64,000 nt of DNA from Bog-473 sp963836605. Lineage in GTDB: Bacteria > Actinomycetota > Acidimicrobiia > Acidimicrobiales > RAAP-2. The DNA is taken from NCBI GenBank assembly GCA_963836605.1, contig CAWIKB010000009.1, forward strand, positions 310,001 to 374,000. The letters are read 5' to 3'. The translations under genes were made by a program, and so were the position numbers. Of the stretch, positions 9,267 to 16,482 are shown piece by piece. Each line of letters opens with the position of its first letter. Position 1 is the first letter of the stretch. A model generated the notes under the pieces. That model saw only the letters and a program-made list of their open reading frames with translations. It did not search any database and was not told the origin of the DNA.

Positions 9267-9284
9267 CCTGACAGCCGTGTCAGG
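9267..9284. promoter_or_regulatory. Palindromic operator, site 1 of 9 (TGAC-N6-GTCA)
   Basis: CCTGACA-GCCG-TGTCAGG is a perfect 7-bp inverted repeat with a 4-bp centre, in the divergent gap between the SDR gene (8347-9237, minus) and the class II aldolase gene (9365, plus). It lies 29 nt upstream of the SDR start, the same distance as at 42831 and 56295. Size and symmetry fit a TetR-type repressor dimer. Confidence 0.75.
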
Positions 9285-9364
9285 CATGTGGTCGCGCGCT
9301 GTACCATGCAGCCGGACGACAGGGCGACAGATGCGCCCGACGAGCGGTGAGGAGCACCCGGGTC

Positions 9365-10006
9365 ATGGCCACATACATAGAGAACGCAGCCGAGCAGGTT
9401 CTGGCTGCGGCCAAGGAGCTCTTGGAGAAGGGTCTGGTCGAGGGCACCTCGGGCAACATCTCGGCCCGCATGGAGGACGGCAATGTGGCCTGCACCCCGT
9501 CTTCGCTTGATTATCGGGAGATGCAGCTGGACGACATCGTCATCGTGAACCCCGAAGGCGAGACCGTGTCCGGTGAGCGGGCCCCCACCTCGGAGAAGTA
9601 CCTCCACCTGGCCTGCCTGGCCGCCTACGAGGACATCGCCGTGGTCATCCACTCCCACGCGGTGTACGCCACCATGTTCGCGGTGGCGCACCAGGACATC
9701 CCGAGCTGTATTGACGAGTTCACGGTCTACCTGGGCGGCGACATCCGTTGCACCGAGTACGCCTCCAGCGGATCGCCGGAGCTGGCCGAGCAAGCGGTCA
9801 AGGCGCTGGAAGACCGGGGCGCCGCCCTGATCGCCAACCACGGCATGGTGGCCGTCGCCACCGACATGCAAAAGGCCATGCACAACACCGCGCTGGTCGA
9901 GCGCAGCGCCAAGATCATCTGGGGCGGCAAGCAACTGGGCGCCGTGTACCCACTGCCCGAGAAGATCAACCAGCGTTTCGCCGGTGTGTACCCCTACATG
10001 CGCTAA
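9365..10006 (+). CDS. Class II aldolase/adducin-domain protein
   Basis: A 213-residue protein of the zinc-dependent class II aldolase family (fuculose-phosphate aldolase, ribulose-phosphate epimerase and relatives). The metal ligands are visible as HSH (H96, H98) and NHG (H159), and the catalytic glutamate is in the TSEKYLH segment (E77). The N-terminal EGTSGNISAR loop that holds phosphate in sugar-phosphate aldolases is present. The ATG at 9365 was chosen; a GTG at 9347 is possible. It is divergent from the SDR and shares the operator at 9267-9284. Given the neighbours it may act on a non-sugar hydroxy-keto compound, but that is inference. Confidence 0.88.
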   Translation: MATYIENAAEQVLAAAKELLEKGLVEGTSGNISARMEDGNVACTPSSLDYREMQLDDIVIVNPEGETVSGERAPTSEKYLHLACLAAYEDIAVVIHSHAVYATMFAVAHQDIPSCIDEFTVYLGGDIRCTEYASSGSPELAEQAVKALEDRGAALIANHGMVAVATDMQKAMHNTALVERSAKIIWGGKQLGAVYPLPEKINQRFAGVYPYMR

Positions 10007-10050
10007 CGAGAGCCGCTTCGAGCACGTGAGCGGTCAGGGGGAGTGGCAAC

Positions 10051-10521
10051 ATGAGCGAAGGAAAGATCACGGCCCGCCTGGCCGAGTTGGGGCTGACCCT
10101 GCACGGGCCGCACCCGCCGCACGACCCGCTCGATGCGGTCGTCGTGCACCATGGCGTCGCCCGCACGTCGGGTCAGCTCCCGCGCATCGACGGGCAGCTC
10201 ACCTGTCTGGGCCGGCTCGGCGACGGGGTGACGGTCGAGCAGGGCCGCGCCGCGGCCGCCGTGTGCGCCCTCAATGCGCTGGCCGTGCTCGAAGCGGCCC
10301 TGGGATCGCTCGATCGCATCTCGCGCGTCCTGACGGTCACCGGCTTCGTGTCCTCGGCGCCCGATTTCCACGAGCAGCCGACGGTGATCGACGGGGCCAG
10401 CGCGGTACTGGCCGATGTGTTCGGGGAGGCCGGCCGGCACACCCGCTCCGCCGTCGGCGTGGCCGCACTGCCCCGCAACGGCGCGGTGGAGATCGAAGTA
10501 ACCGTCGCGCTCAGCGACTGA
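10051..10521 (+). CDS. RidA/YjgF-family protein
   Basis: A 156-residue member of the RidA (YjgF/YER057c/UK114) family, subgroup of about 150 residues. The family forms trimers that hydrolyse reactive enamine/imine intermediates or bind small ligands; many members in catabolic clusters have other hydrolase roles. The conserved TSGQLP segment and the ALNALAVLEAALGSLDRI helix are present. GGGGAG precedes the ATG at a suitable distance. It lies 44 bp downstream of the aldolase and probably shares its transcript. Its 3' end overlaps the convergent PEP-mutase-like gene by 11 bp. Confidence 0.8.
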   Translation: MSEGKITARLAELGLTLHGPHPPHDPLDAVVVHHGVARTSGQLPRIDGQLTCLGRLGDGVTVEQGRAAAAVCALNALAVLEAALGSLDRISRVLTVTGFVSSAPDFHEQPTVIDGASAVLADVFGEAGRHTRSAVGVAALPRNGAVEIEVTVALSD

Positions 10522-11329
10522 AGGCGGTCCGTACGGCCTGGCCGCCCTTGGTGGTCAGGTCCCAATAGCGGTAGGTGCCCTGCTCGCGCAGTTCGGTCGC
10601 GGCGTCGACCACGGCGCCGTAGGCGGCCATGGCAAAGGCGCCGCCCACCGATATCCGGCGCACCCCCAGTGCGGCCAGTTGCGACACCGAAGGGGCGCCC
10701 GGGAGGGCCAGCACGCTGACGGGGACGTCCACCGCGCCCAGCACCTGGCGCAGGTCGGCCGGGTCCACCACCCGGGGGGCGAAGAGGACGTCGGCTCCGG
10801 CATCTTGAAAGGCTTGGAGACGGGCGATGGTATCGGCCAGATCTTTCCGGCCATGGAGGTAGTTCTCCGCCCGCGCCGTCAGCACCACCGACGTCGAACC
10901 GGAGTGCGCCGCCTCGGCCGCGGCGGCCACCCGGGCCGCGGCGTGGGCCAGCTCGTACATGGGCTCGTCGCGCCGGCCACTGAAGTCCTCCACCGAGCAT
11001 CCGGCCACGCCGGCGTCCTTGGCCGCGGCGACCGTGGCGGCCACCCCGTCGGGGTCGTCAGCGAAGCCGTTCTCCAGGTCGGCCGAGACGGGCAGGTCGG
11101 TCGCCCCGACCAGTTCGGCCACGTGGTCGAGCACCTCGTCGCGGGACATGGCACCGTCCAGGCGACCCTTGGTGGCGGCAAAGCCACCGCTGGTGGTGGC
11201 CAGGGCCTCGAACCCGAGCGAGGCCAGCAGCACGGCCGAGCCGATGTCCCAGGCATTGGGCATCAAGAGCGGTCGGCCGGCCTGGTGCAGGCCGAGAAAG
11301 GTGGACGCCGATTCCGACTGGGTGGGCAT
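10511..11329 (-). CDS. Isocitrate lyase / PEP mutase superfamily protein
   Basis: A 272-residue (beta/alpha)8 protein of the PEP mutase/isocitrate lyase superfamily. The TSGGFA block is at about residues 46-51, the Mg-binding acidic pair in DLENGF at 84-89, and CSVEDF at about 111-116. Members cleave or rearrange C-C or C-P bonds of 2-hydroxy/oxo acids (2-methylisocitrate, oxaloacetate, phosphonopyruvate). The KKCGH catalytic loop of true isocitrate lyases is absent, so this is one of the many unassigned relatives, possibly an oxaloacetate or carboxyvinyl-carboxyphosphonate-type lyase. It is transcribed alone, convergent to the RidA gene. Confidence 0.85.
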   Translation of the reverse strand: MPTQSESASTFLGLHQAGRPLLMPNAWDIGSAVLLASLGFEALATTSGGFAATKGRLDGAMSRDEVLDHVAELVGATDLPVSADLENGFADDPDGVAATVAAAKDAGVAGCSVEDFSGRRDEPMYELAHAAARVAAAAEAAHSGSTSVVLTARAENYLHGRKDLADTIARLQAFQDAGADVLFAPRVVDPADLRQVLGAVDVPVSVLALPGAPSVSQLAALGVRRISVGGAFAMAAYGAVVDAATELREQGTYRYWDLTTKGGQAVRTAFSR

Positions 11330-11390
11330 GGTCGAAGGGTAGTGGTCGTCCGGCCATGGGCCCTCCTTCAGGGGCGCCGCCGGCGTGCCT

Positions 11391-11837
11391 TCAGGCCGGG
11401 AACTCCCAGTACTGGAACTCGCACATCATGGGAAGGATGTACTTCACGTAGAGCGAATGGATCTTGACCATCTTCTGGTCATCGGTGTGCAGATCGATCA
11501 GGTCGAGGCGGTCGTCCGACTTTCGGAAGGTCTCGGCCCGGTCCTGAATGCCCTGGAGCTCCTCCAACGAGCCCACGGCCAGGCCGAAGTGGTCCATGCG
11601 GGGGCACCGCATGGGGTTGTCCTCCGAAATCAGGAAGATGAACTGGTCCCAGTGCACGCAACTGAGGATCAGGCGGTGGCGATCCTCGGTCATGACCGCC
11701 ATCTCCTCGAAGCCGAGCACCTCGTCGAAGAAGCGGCAGATGTCCTTGCGGCTCTCCTCGCCCAGCAGGTCGGCCGGCATCGACATGGCCACGTGGTTGA
11801 AGCGCGGGTTGCCGGTGGGGTAGTAGGGGTGCGTCAC
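11391..11837 (-). CDS. VOC-family (glyoxalase/dioxygenase fold) protein
   Basis: A 148-residue vicinal-oxygen-chelate fold protein. RFNHVAMSM at the N terminus and MDHFGLAVGSLEEL in the middle are the starts of the two beta-alpha-beta-beta-beta modules, each with a histidine that could bind metal. The family includes glyoxalase I, extradiol dioxygenases and methylmalonyl-CoA epimerase; the activity here is unassigned. The GTG at 11837 has GAGGAA six bases upstream. It begins 14 bp after the stop of the Zn-alcohol dehydrogenase, so the two are very likely one operon under the operator at 12918-12935. Confidence 0.82.
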   Translation of the reverse strand: MTHPYYPTGNPRFNHVAMSMPADLLGEESRKDICRFFDEVLGFEEMAVMTEDRHRLILSCVHWDQFIFLISEDNPMRCPRMDHFGLAVGSLEELQGIQDRAETFRKSDDRLDLIDLHTDDQKMVKIHSLYVKYILPMMCEFQYWEFPA

Positions 11838-11851
11838 GGGTTCCTCATTTC

Positions 11852-12925
11852 TCACGTCCTCACTTCGGGTACCACCATCACCTTGCCGGCGATGCGACCG
11901 GTGGCCAAGGCCTCGAGCGCATCGGCGACGCCGTTGAGTGGCACGTCGTCGGGATCGATCAACAGATCGGTGGGAAACGCATCGGAGTCCAAGAGCTCGA
12001 GTGCCCGCTCGAACCCGCCCAGGTCGTACACGAATGAGCCGCAGACGTGCAGCTCGTTGAGGATCATGCGGTTGGGATCGAAGGTCGGGTGCTCGATGCC
12101 CGCCCCGACCATGACCAGGACCCCACCCCGGAGCAGCTGGTGGAAGCCGGTCTCGATGGCCGCCTTGTGGCCCGAGCACTCGAGCACGACGTGGACCGCC
12201 CGGGACGACAGCTTCTCCGGTTCCCACGACGGGAAGGTCTCGAGCTCGGACGGGTCGATGACCTCGGTCGCTCCCACGCTGCGGGCCAGGGCCTGGCGAC
12301 CCTCGTTGGGCTCTACGACCGTGATGTGGTCGACGCCCATGTCCCGCAGGGCGGCCACGGTGAGGGCACCGATGGGGCCGGCTCCGAACACCATCGCCGT
12401 GTCCCCGGGGGCTATGCCCGAGCGGGTGATGCCGTGCATGGCCACGGCCAGCGGCTCGGCCAGTGCGGCGTGCCGGGCCGAGAGGCCCTCGGGTAGGCGC
12501 AGAACTCCTGCCGCCCGCACCAGGATGAATTCGGCGAAGGCGCCGTCGCCGTTGTCGGTGATGGGACTGCTGCGGTTCTCGCATTGCGAAGGCTTGCCTT
12601 CGAGGCAACGCCGGCACGTCCCGCACTTGGGCGATGAGCCTCCCACGACACGTTCGCCCACCGACCAGTCGTCGACGTCGGCGCCCACCGCGGCAATGGA
12701 CCCGGTCCACTCGTGGCCGGCCACCACGCCCGGTTTGAAGCCCCAACCGTCGCGCAACTGATGGATGTCGGAGCCGCAGATGCCGCAATGGTGGACACGT
12801 ACCAGGACCTGGCCCGGTCCCGGTTGGCGAACGGGGCGGTCCTCCACGGTGATCACTCCGGGTGACTGGTACACCGCAGCCGGCATCACCTCGGGAAGTG
12901 GTGGCGAGGAAGAGTTGTCTGACAC
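11852..12925 (-). CDS. Zinc-dependent alcohol dehydrogenase (MDR, sorbitol/threonine dehydrogenase-like)
   Basis: A medium-chain dehydrogenase, 357 residues from GTG 12925. Catalytic zinc ligands are in CGICGSD (C50) and GHEW (H71, E72); structural zinc ligands form the four-Cys lobe C101, C104, C107 and C115; the Rossmann motif is GAGPIG. It oxidises a secondary alcohol or polyol with NAD. The GTG start lies inside the palindrome 12918-12935 and follows a TAACCT by 7 nt, exactly the layout of the PaaK-like gene at 62641, so I infer a leaderless mRNA. A downstream ATG at 12886 (MPAAVYQSPG) is the conventional-looking alternative and would give 344 residues. Confidence 0.9.
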   Translation of the reverse strand: MSDNSSSPPLPEVMPAAVYQSPGVITVEDRPVRQPGPGQVLVRVHHCGICGSDIHQLRDGWGFKPGVVAGHEWTGSIAAVGADVDDWSVGERVVGGSSPKCGTCRRCLEGKPSQCENRSSPITDNGDGAFAEFILVRAAGVLRLPEGLSARHAALAEPLAVAMHGITRSGIAPGDTAMVFGAGPIGALTVAALRDMGVDHITVVEPNEGRQALARSVGATEVIDPSELETFPSWEPEKLSSRAVHVVLECSGHKAAIETGFHQLLRGGVLVMVGAGIEHPTFDPNRMILNELHVCGSFVYDLGGFERALELLDSDAFPTDLLIDPDDVPLNGVADALEALATGRIAGKVMVVPEVRT

Positions 12926-12935
12926 GCGCGTCAGG
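12918..12935. promoter_or_regulatory. Palindromic operator, site 2 of 9, containing the ADH start codon
   Basis: TCTGACA-CGCG-CGTCAGG on the plus strand. Read on the minus strand, TAACCT runs directly into GAC of the half-site and the GTG at 12925 sits 7 nt later. The -10-like element, transcription start and start codon of the alcohol dehydrogenase thus all fall in or next to the operator. It abuts the stop codon (12936-12938) of the upstream ThuA-like gene. Confidence 0.72.
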
Positions 12936-13616
12936 TTAGGCGCGCTCCTGCAACCATGCGAGCCCTCCGGCCAGGTGCCGCAGGTAGGTGGGCGTCTCCC
13001 AGGCGCCCGGGAAGTGTCCCAATGCGGTGTAGAAGGTGCGGCCAGCCTGTTCGGTGTGGCACCAGGCCAGCGGGAAGCCGCTGCCGGGGACCCGGCCACC
13101 GGGCACCGACAGGTCGACCTGGTTCTCGGACAGGGCGAGCAGAACCCGGGCGTCGGGACGGAGTTGCCGAAACAAGTAGATCTCGTCGTGCCAGGGCCAG
13201 GTCACGTCAAGGAACGAGGTCGCTGGATGCTGGTGGTCGACCACGTCGATGGTGAAGTCCTGGGTCCATGGATGGCCGTCGAAGCGCGCCCCGATCACGG
13301 ATCCGTATGCAGGCCAGGTGTGGCAGGCGTCGGTGGCGGAGTGCACGCCGAGCACACCCAGGCGTCCCGCCCGCCATGAGGCCACCAGGACGTCGCGCTG
13401 GGGCGGACTGAAGGGTGTCTCACCGATGGTGAAGAGAGCCAGCACGGCCGCTGCCTCGAGCTGCTCAGGGGAGATGTTCCGGATGTCGTCGACGACGTAG
13501 GGGGTGAGTCCCGCTGCTTCGGCCAGTTGCTGCAGTCCCACGGTGGCTTGTCCCAAGACCCCGTGGACGCCGGCCGGGCCGTCGGCGTAGGGGGCGACCT
13601 GGGTCATGATCAACAT
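12936..13616 (-). CDS. ThuA-domain protein
   Basis: About 226 residues from the ATG at 13616, with the glutamine-amidotransferase-like ThuA fold: an N-terminal beta strand, a central LGVHSATDACHTWPAYGSVIGARFDGHPW segment (given here as residues around the middle of the protein, key residues H-S-A-T and G-A-R-F-D-G-H-P), and a C-terminal RTFYTALGHFPGAW block typical of ThuA. The family was named from trehalose utilisation in rhizobia but its chemistry is not established. GGAGG lies 11 nt upstream of the ATG. It is the first minus-strand gene of the block ending with the VOC gene, and divergent from the RraA-like gene. Confidence 0.8.
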   Translation of the reverse strand: MLIMTQVAPYADGPAGVHGVLGQATVGLQQLAEAAGLTPYVVDDIRNISPEQLEAAAVLALFTIGETPFSPPQRDVLVASWRAGRLGVLGVHSATDACHTWPAYGSVIGARFDGHPWTQDFTIDVVDHQHPATSFLDVTWPWHDEIYLFRQLRPDARVLLALSENQVDLSVPGGRVPGSGFPLAWCHTEQAGRTFYTALGHFPGAWETPTYLRHLAGGLAWLQERA

Positions 13617-13678
13617 CTGTGCCGGCACCTCCGGAGTGTACGGCTGGTGTGGAAGTGGTCGCAGATGCTCCAATGCAC

Positions 13679-13749
13679 AGACTGACCCACCGGAAAGACC
13701 GACGCACCGAGAGACGCCGGCCCGGTTGGGGATAGAGACCGACGCACCG
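13679..13749. repeat. Three copies of a 14-bp element in the thuA-like/rraA-like divergent promoter
   Basis: AGACCGACGCACCG occurs exactly at 13696-13709 and 13736-13749, and with two mismatches at 13679-13692 (AGACTGACCCACCG). All three are in the same orientation in the 173-bp gap between divergent genes. Iterated, non-palindromic same-strand elements suit an activator, but no regulator is identifiable nearby. Confidence 0.6.
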
Positions 13750-13789
13750 GACCGGGAGACACACGTCTCCAGACAGAGGAAGGCACCGC

Positions 13790-14431
13790 ATGCCAACGGA
13801 GAACCAGGAAGAGATCGCAGGCGTCCTCGGGAGGTTGGGGTCGGCCACCCTGGGCGAGTCAGGGGGGATTGCCACTGACCGGCGTCTCAAGCCGGCCTGG
13901 TCGGGCGCTGCGCTGGCGGCCCCGGCCTACCCGGTCGGCTGCACCCCCGGGGACAACCTCGCCGTGCACGTTGCCGTCACCCGCGCCCCGGCAGGAAGCG
14001 TCCTGGTTGTCGATGTCGGCCGGGTGCCGGACCGGGGCTACTGGGGCGAGGTCCTGACGACCGCAGCCGAAGCCGCTGGACTAGTGGGTCTGGTCATCGA
14101 CGGCGGCGTCCGCGACGTGGCGGCTCTCGAGGCCCACGGGTTCGCCGTGTTCTCTTCCACTGTCGCCCTCACGGGTGCCACCAAGGACAAACGGGGGACG
14201 GCGGGCCTCCCCGTGAAGGTAGGCGGCGTCGAAGTGGCCCGGGGTGATTGGGTCGTAGGTGACGTCGACGGTGTCGCCATCGTCAAGGCGGACTCGGTGA
14301 GCGCCGTGATCCGCGCCGGGGAGGAACGAGAAGCCAAGGAGCAGGGATTCTTCGCCGCGCTCAGGTCGGGGCAGACCACGGTGGAACTCCTGGCTCTGGA
14401 TGCCTCGCTCATTTCCGGAGATGAAACCTGA
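13790..14431 (+). CDS. RraA-like / HMG aldolase-family protein
   Basis: A 213-residue protein of the RraA/demethylmenaquinone methyltransferase-like fold. It has the active-site DGGVRD block (D104, R108, D109) that in 4-hydroxy-4-methyl-2-oxoglutarate (HMG) and 4-carboxy-4-hydroxy-2-oxoadipate aldolases binds metal and pyruvate. Those enzymes end protocatechuate or gallate meta-cleavage pathways; the same fold also covers RNase E inhibitor RraA and oxaloacetate decarboxylases. No RNase E context is present, so an aldolase or decarboxylase role is more likely. The start ATG has AGAGGAAGG upstream. Confidence 0.82.
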   Translation: MPTENQEEIAGVLGRLGSATLGESGGIATDRRLKPAWSGAALAAPAYPVGCTPGDNLAVHVAVTRAPAGSVLVVDVGRVPDRGYWGEVLTTAAEAAGLVGLVIDGGVRDVAALEAHGFAVFSSTVALTGATKDKRGTAGLPVKVGGVEVARGDWVVGDVDGVAIVKADSVSAVIRAGEEREAKEQGFFAALRSGQTTVELLALDASLISGDET

Positions 14432-14528
14432 GCCGGCTCCGCGACATCTGGTGCAGCGTGCTGAACGACTGGTGTCGCGCCGTTCCAGTGAAAGTTTGCG
14501 GCGCCGTCCTCGTCAAAGTTGCGACAAC

Positions 14529-14589
14529 GTTGGCGCAGCGGCCCGTTCACAGGGGCGCGCCGTCTCACTGACAGTTGGCGCAACGGCCC
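14529..14589. repeat. 16-bp duplication of the 3' end of the Fur-family gene
   Basis: GTTGGCGCARCGGCCC is found inside the gene at 14574-14589, where it encodes the terminal metal-binding Cys-x-x-Cys, and again 45 bp away at 14529-14544 beyond the stop codon (14565-14567), with one difference. It looks like a local duplication of the gene's end. The 133-bp gap 14432-14564 holds nothing else I can identify. Confidence 0.6.
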
Positions 14590-15023
14590 AGCATGGCGAA
14601 GTGATGCGGGTCGATGGAGAAGCCGAATTGTGCCTTGGCCGTCTTGGCCAGGCCCGCGAAGAGCGCATCGGGGGCCTCGATCATGGCGCCGCAGACTTCG
14701 CAGACGAAGTGCCCGTGCGCTGAAGCGGCCAGATGATAGGTGGCAGGGCCGTGGCCCAGGTGGGCGTGGACGATCACCCCGAGGCGCTCGAGCTCCTCGA
14801 GGTTTCGGTAGATGGTGGAGAGATGGATGTCCGGGGCCTGCAGCTGCACTTCGGCCGCCAGGTCTTCGGCGGTCCGGTGGCCGGAGGTGTCGAAGAGCGC
14901 CCGTAGGAGCAGGCGCCGTGAGGACGTCACCCGGCCCCCTTGTTGGCGCACGATGTCCAGCACGCCCTCGACGGTGGTGGCGTCCCCCTCCCCGGCTGCT
15001 ACCGGACTCTGGGGTCTGCTCAC
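14565..15023 (-). CDS. Fur-family metal-responsive regulator
   Basis: A 152-residue Fur-family repressor. The winged helix spans about residues 17-88 (recognition helix near DIHLSTIYRNLEELERLG). The C-terminal dimerisation half carries HGHFVCEVCG (H103, H105, C108, C111) and a second pair GRCANC (C148, C151), giving the structural zinc site plus a regulatory metal site. It is divergent from a nickel/cobalt permease gene, which points to a nickel-sensing Nur role rather than iron or zinc, though the metal cannot be decided from sequence. The last codons are partly duplicated downstream (14529-14544). Confidence 0.88.
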   Translation of the reverse strand: MSRPQSPVAAGEGDATTVEGVLDIVRQQGGRVTSSRRLLLRALFDTSGHRTAEDLAAEVQLQAPDIHLSTIYRNLEELERLGVIVHAHLGHGPATYHLAASAHGHFVCEVCGAMIEAPDALFAGLAKTAKAQFGFSIDPHHFAMLGRCANCQ

Positions 15024-15043
15024 GACCCCATTCTACGCCCGCT

Positions 15044-15095
15044 GGCTCCTGAACCGGGCTCCTCGAACCGGCTCCTCGAACCGGCTCCTCGAACC
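15044..15095. repeat. 13-bp tandem repeat, four copies, upstream of the Fur-family gene
   Basis: GGCTCCTCGAACC is repeated exactly at 15057-15069, 15070-15082 and 15083-15095, with a one-base-shorter copy at 15044-15055. It lies 21-72 bp upstream of the Fur-family start, so it may affect its promoter. The minus-strand reading GGTTCGAGGAGCC recalls a tRNA T-arm, but no tRNA can be folded. Confidence 0.75.
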
Positions 15096-15111
15096 GGTCC
15101 GGGCACCTCAA

Positions 15112-15161
15112 TTGCAGTCTCCTCCTTATTGCAAAGCGTTCGTAATTAGCGTACATTTGCA
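15112..15161. promoter_or_regulatory. Possible Nur/Fur-type operator region
   Basis: An AT-rich 50-bp stretch between the divergent Fur-family and nickel-permease genes with three same-strand TTGCA motifs at 15112-15116, 15129-15133 and 15157-15161. Streptomyces Nur is reported to bind TTGCA-type half-sites, so this is a reasonable place for its operator. The symmetry is imperfect and the call is tentative. Confidence 0.4.
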
Positions 15162-15201
15162 GTCTGGTGACTCCCGTGAGCCGGCGGCGCAGGCGGACCT
15201 C

Positions 15202-16390
15202 TTGAAGGCGACGGGCGTTCGTCCCGCGGGCTCGCCGTCGCGCCTGGCCCGGATCCGGGCCGGCCTGACCTCCCAGGAGTGGGCGCGGGTGGCGGGGATG
15301 GCGTGCACCATCATCGGATTGAACGTCCTGGGGTGGGGGATGTTGGCCGCCGCGCTCCGCGGCCACTACCACATCAACAAATCCGAGCTCTTCGGTGTGG
15401 GGACCGGCGTGCTGGCCTACACGCTCGGGATGCGGCACGCCTTCGATGCCGACCACATCGCGGCCATCGACAACACCACCCGCAAGCTGATCAACGATGG
15501 GCAGCGTCCGCTCAGCGTGGGCTACTTCTTCTCCCTGGGGCACTCGTCGCGTGGTCCTGGCCCTGGCCGTCCTGTTGAACTTCGGCATCCGGGGCCTCGA
15601 CGACCAGGTGAAGAACTCGTCCTCGACCCTGCAGAACACGGCCAACATCATCGGCACGTCGGTGTCGAGCTTCTTCCTCTACCTCATCGCCGCCCTCAAC
15701 ATCGTCATCATGATCTCGATCCTGCGGGTGTTCCGGGACATGCGTTCAGGTCGGTACGACGACGAGGAGCTGGAACGCCAGCTCAACGGGCGCGGTCTCA
15801 TGAACCGGTTCTTCGGCGGCTACGCCCGACGCATCGACACGCCATGGAAGATGTACCCCGTCGGCGTCCTGTTCGGCCTGGGGTTCGACACCGCGAGTGA
15901 AGTGGCGCTCCTGGTGCTGGCCGGGACGGCGGTGGTGGGCGGCCTCCCGTTCTACGCCATCCTGTCGCTGCCCATCCTCTTCGCCGCCGGGATGACCCTC
16001 TTCGACACCGTGGACGGGTGCTTCATGAACTTCGCGTACGACTGGGCCTTCGCCCGGCCGGTCCGCAAGGTGTACTACAACCTCACCATCACCGGGCTCT
16101 CGATCTTCGTGGCCGTCTTCATCGGCACCATCGAGCTGGTCGGCCTGCTGGCCCACGACGGCCATCTGAGTGGAGGGGTCTGGTCCTTCATCGAGGATCT
16201 GAACCTCAACGTGGCCGGGTTCATCATCGTCGGCCTCTTCGTGGTGACCTGGATAGTCGCGCTGGTCATCTGGCACTTCGGCCGAATCGAGCAGCGTTGG
16301 GACCTCTCGACGGCGCGGGCGGCAGCGGGGGAGCGGGCCCGGACCGCGGCCGAGGTGCCGGCTGAGTCTGCATGGAGTGAGGCCGGATAG
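15202..16390 (+). pseudogene. Nickel/cobalt permease (NiCoT family) with a one-base frameshift
   Basis: High-affinity nickel/cobalt permease of the NiCoT (HoxN/NixA) family with about eight membrane helices. All four family signatures are present: RHAFDADHIAAIDN, FFSLGHSS-VV, LGFDTASE and GMTLFDTVDG. The first two are in one frame and the rest in the next. At 15541-15554 the sequence reads cactcgtcgcgtggtc; removing one C (for example 15550) restores LGHSS-VVLALAVLL. Everything else is intact, so either the gene is recently broken or this is a one-base sequence error. The start is uncertain: TTG 15202 has AGGCGG five bases upstream; TTG 15157 is possible. It is divergent from the Fur-family regulator. 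Confidence 0.85.
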
Positions 16391-16430
16391 CGAGCCGGAT
16401 AGCGATCGGATAGCGAGCCGGATAGCGAGC
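16384..16430 (+). repeat. 12-bp tandem repeat covering the permease stop codon
   Basis: CGGATAGCGAGC at 16384-16395, a variant ending ATC at 16396-16407 (sharing its last C with the next copy), then 16407-16418 and 16419-16430. The TAG at 16388-16390 in the first copy is the stop codon of the nickel permease. More degenerate copies run on to about 16480. Confidence 0.75.
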
Positions 16431-16482
16431 CCGACAGAGACCCGGAGAGCGGCGCCTGGAGAGAAAGGCCGGATAGAGAGCG

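Noticed and set aside
15044..15095. tRNA T-arm-like sequence on the minus strand (GGTTCGAGGAGCC repeats)
   Set aside because: It is a 13-bp tandem repeat; no acceptor, D or anticodon arm can be paired around it.
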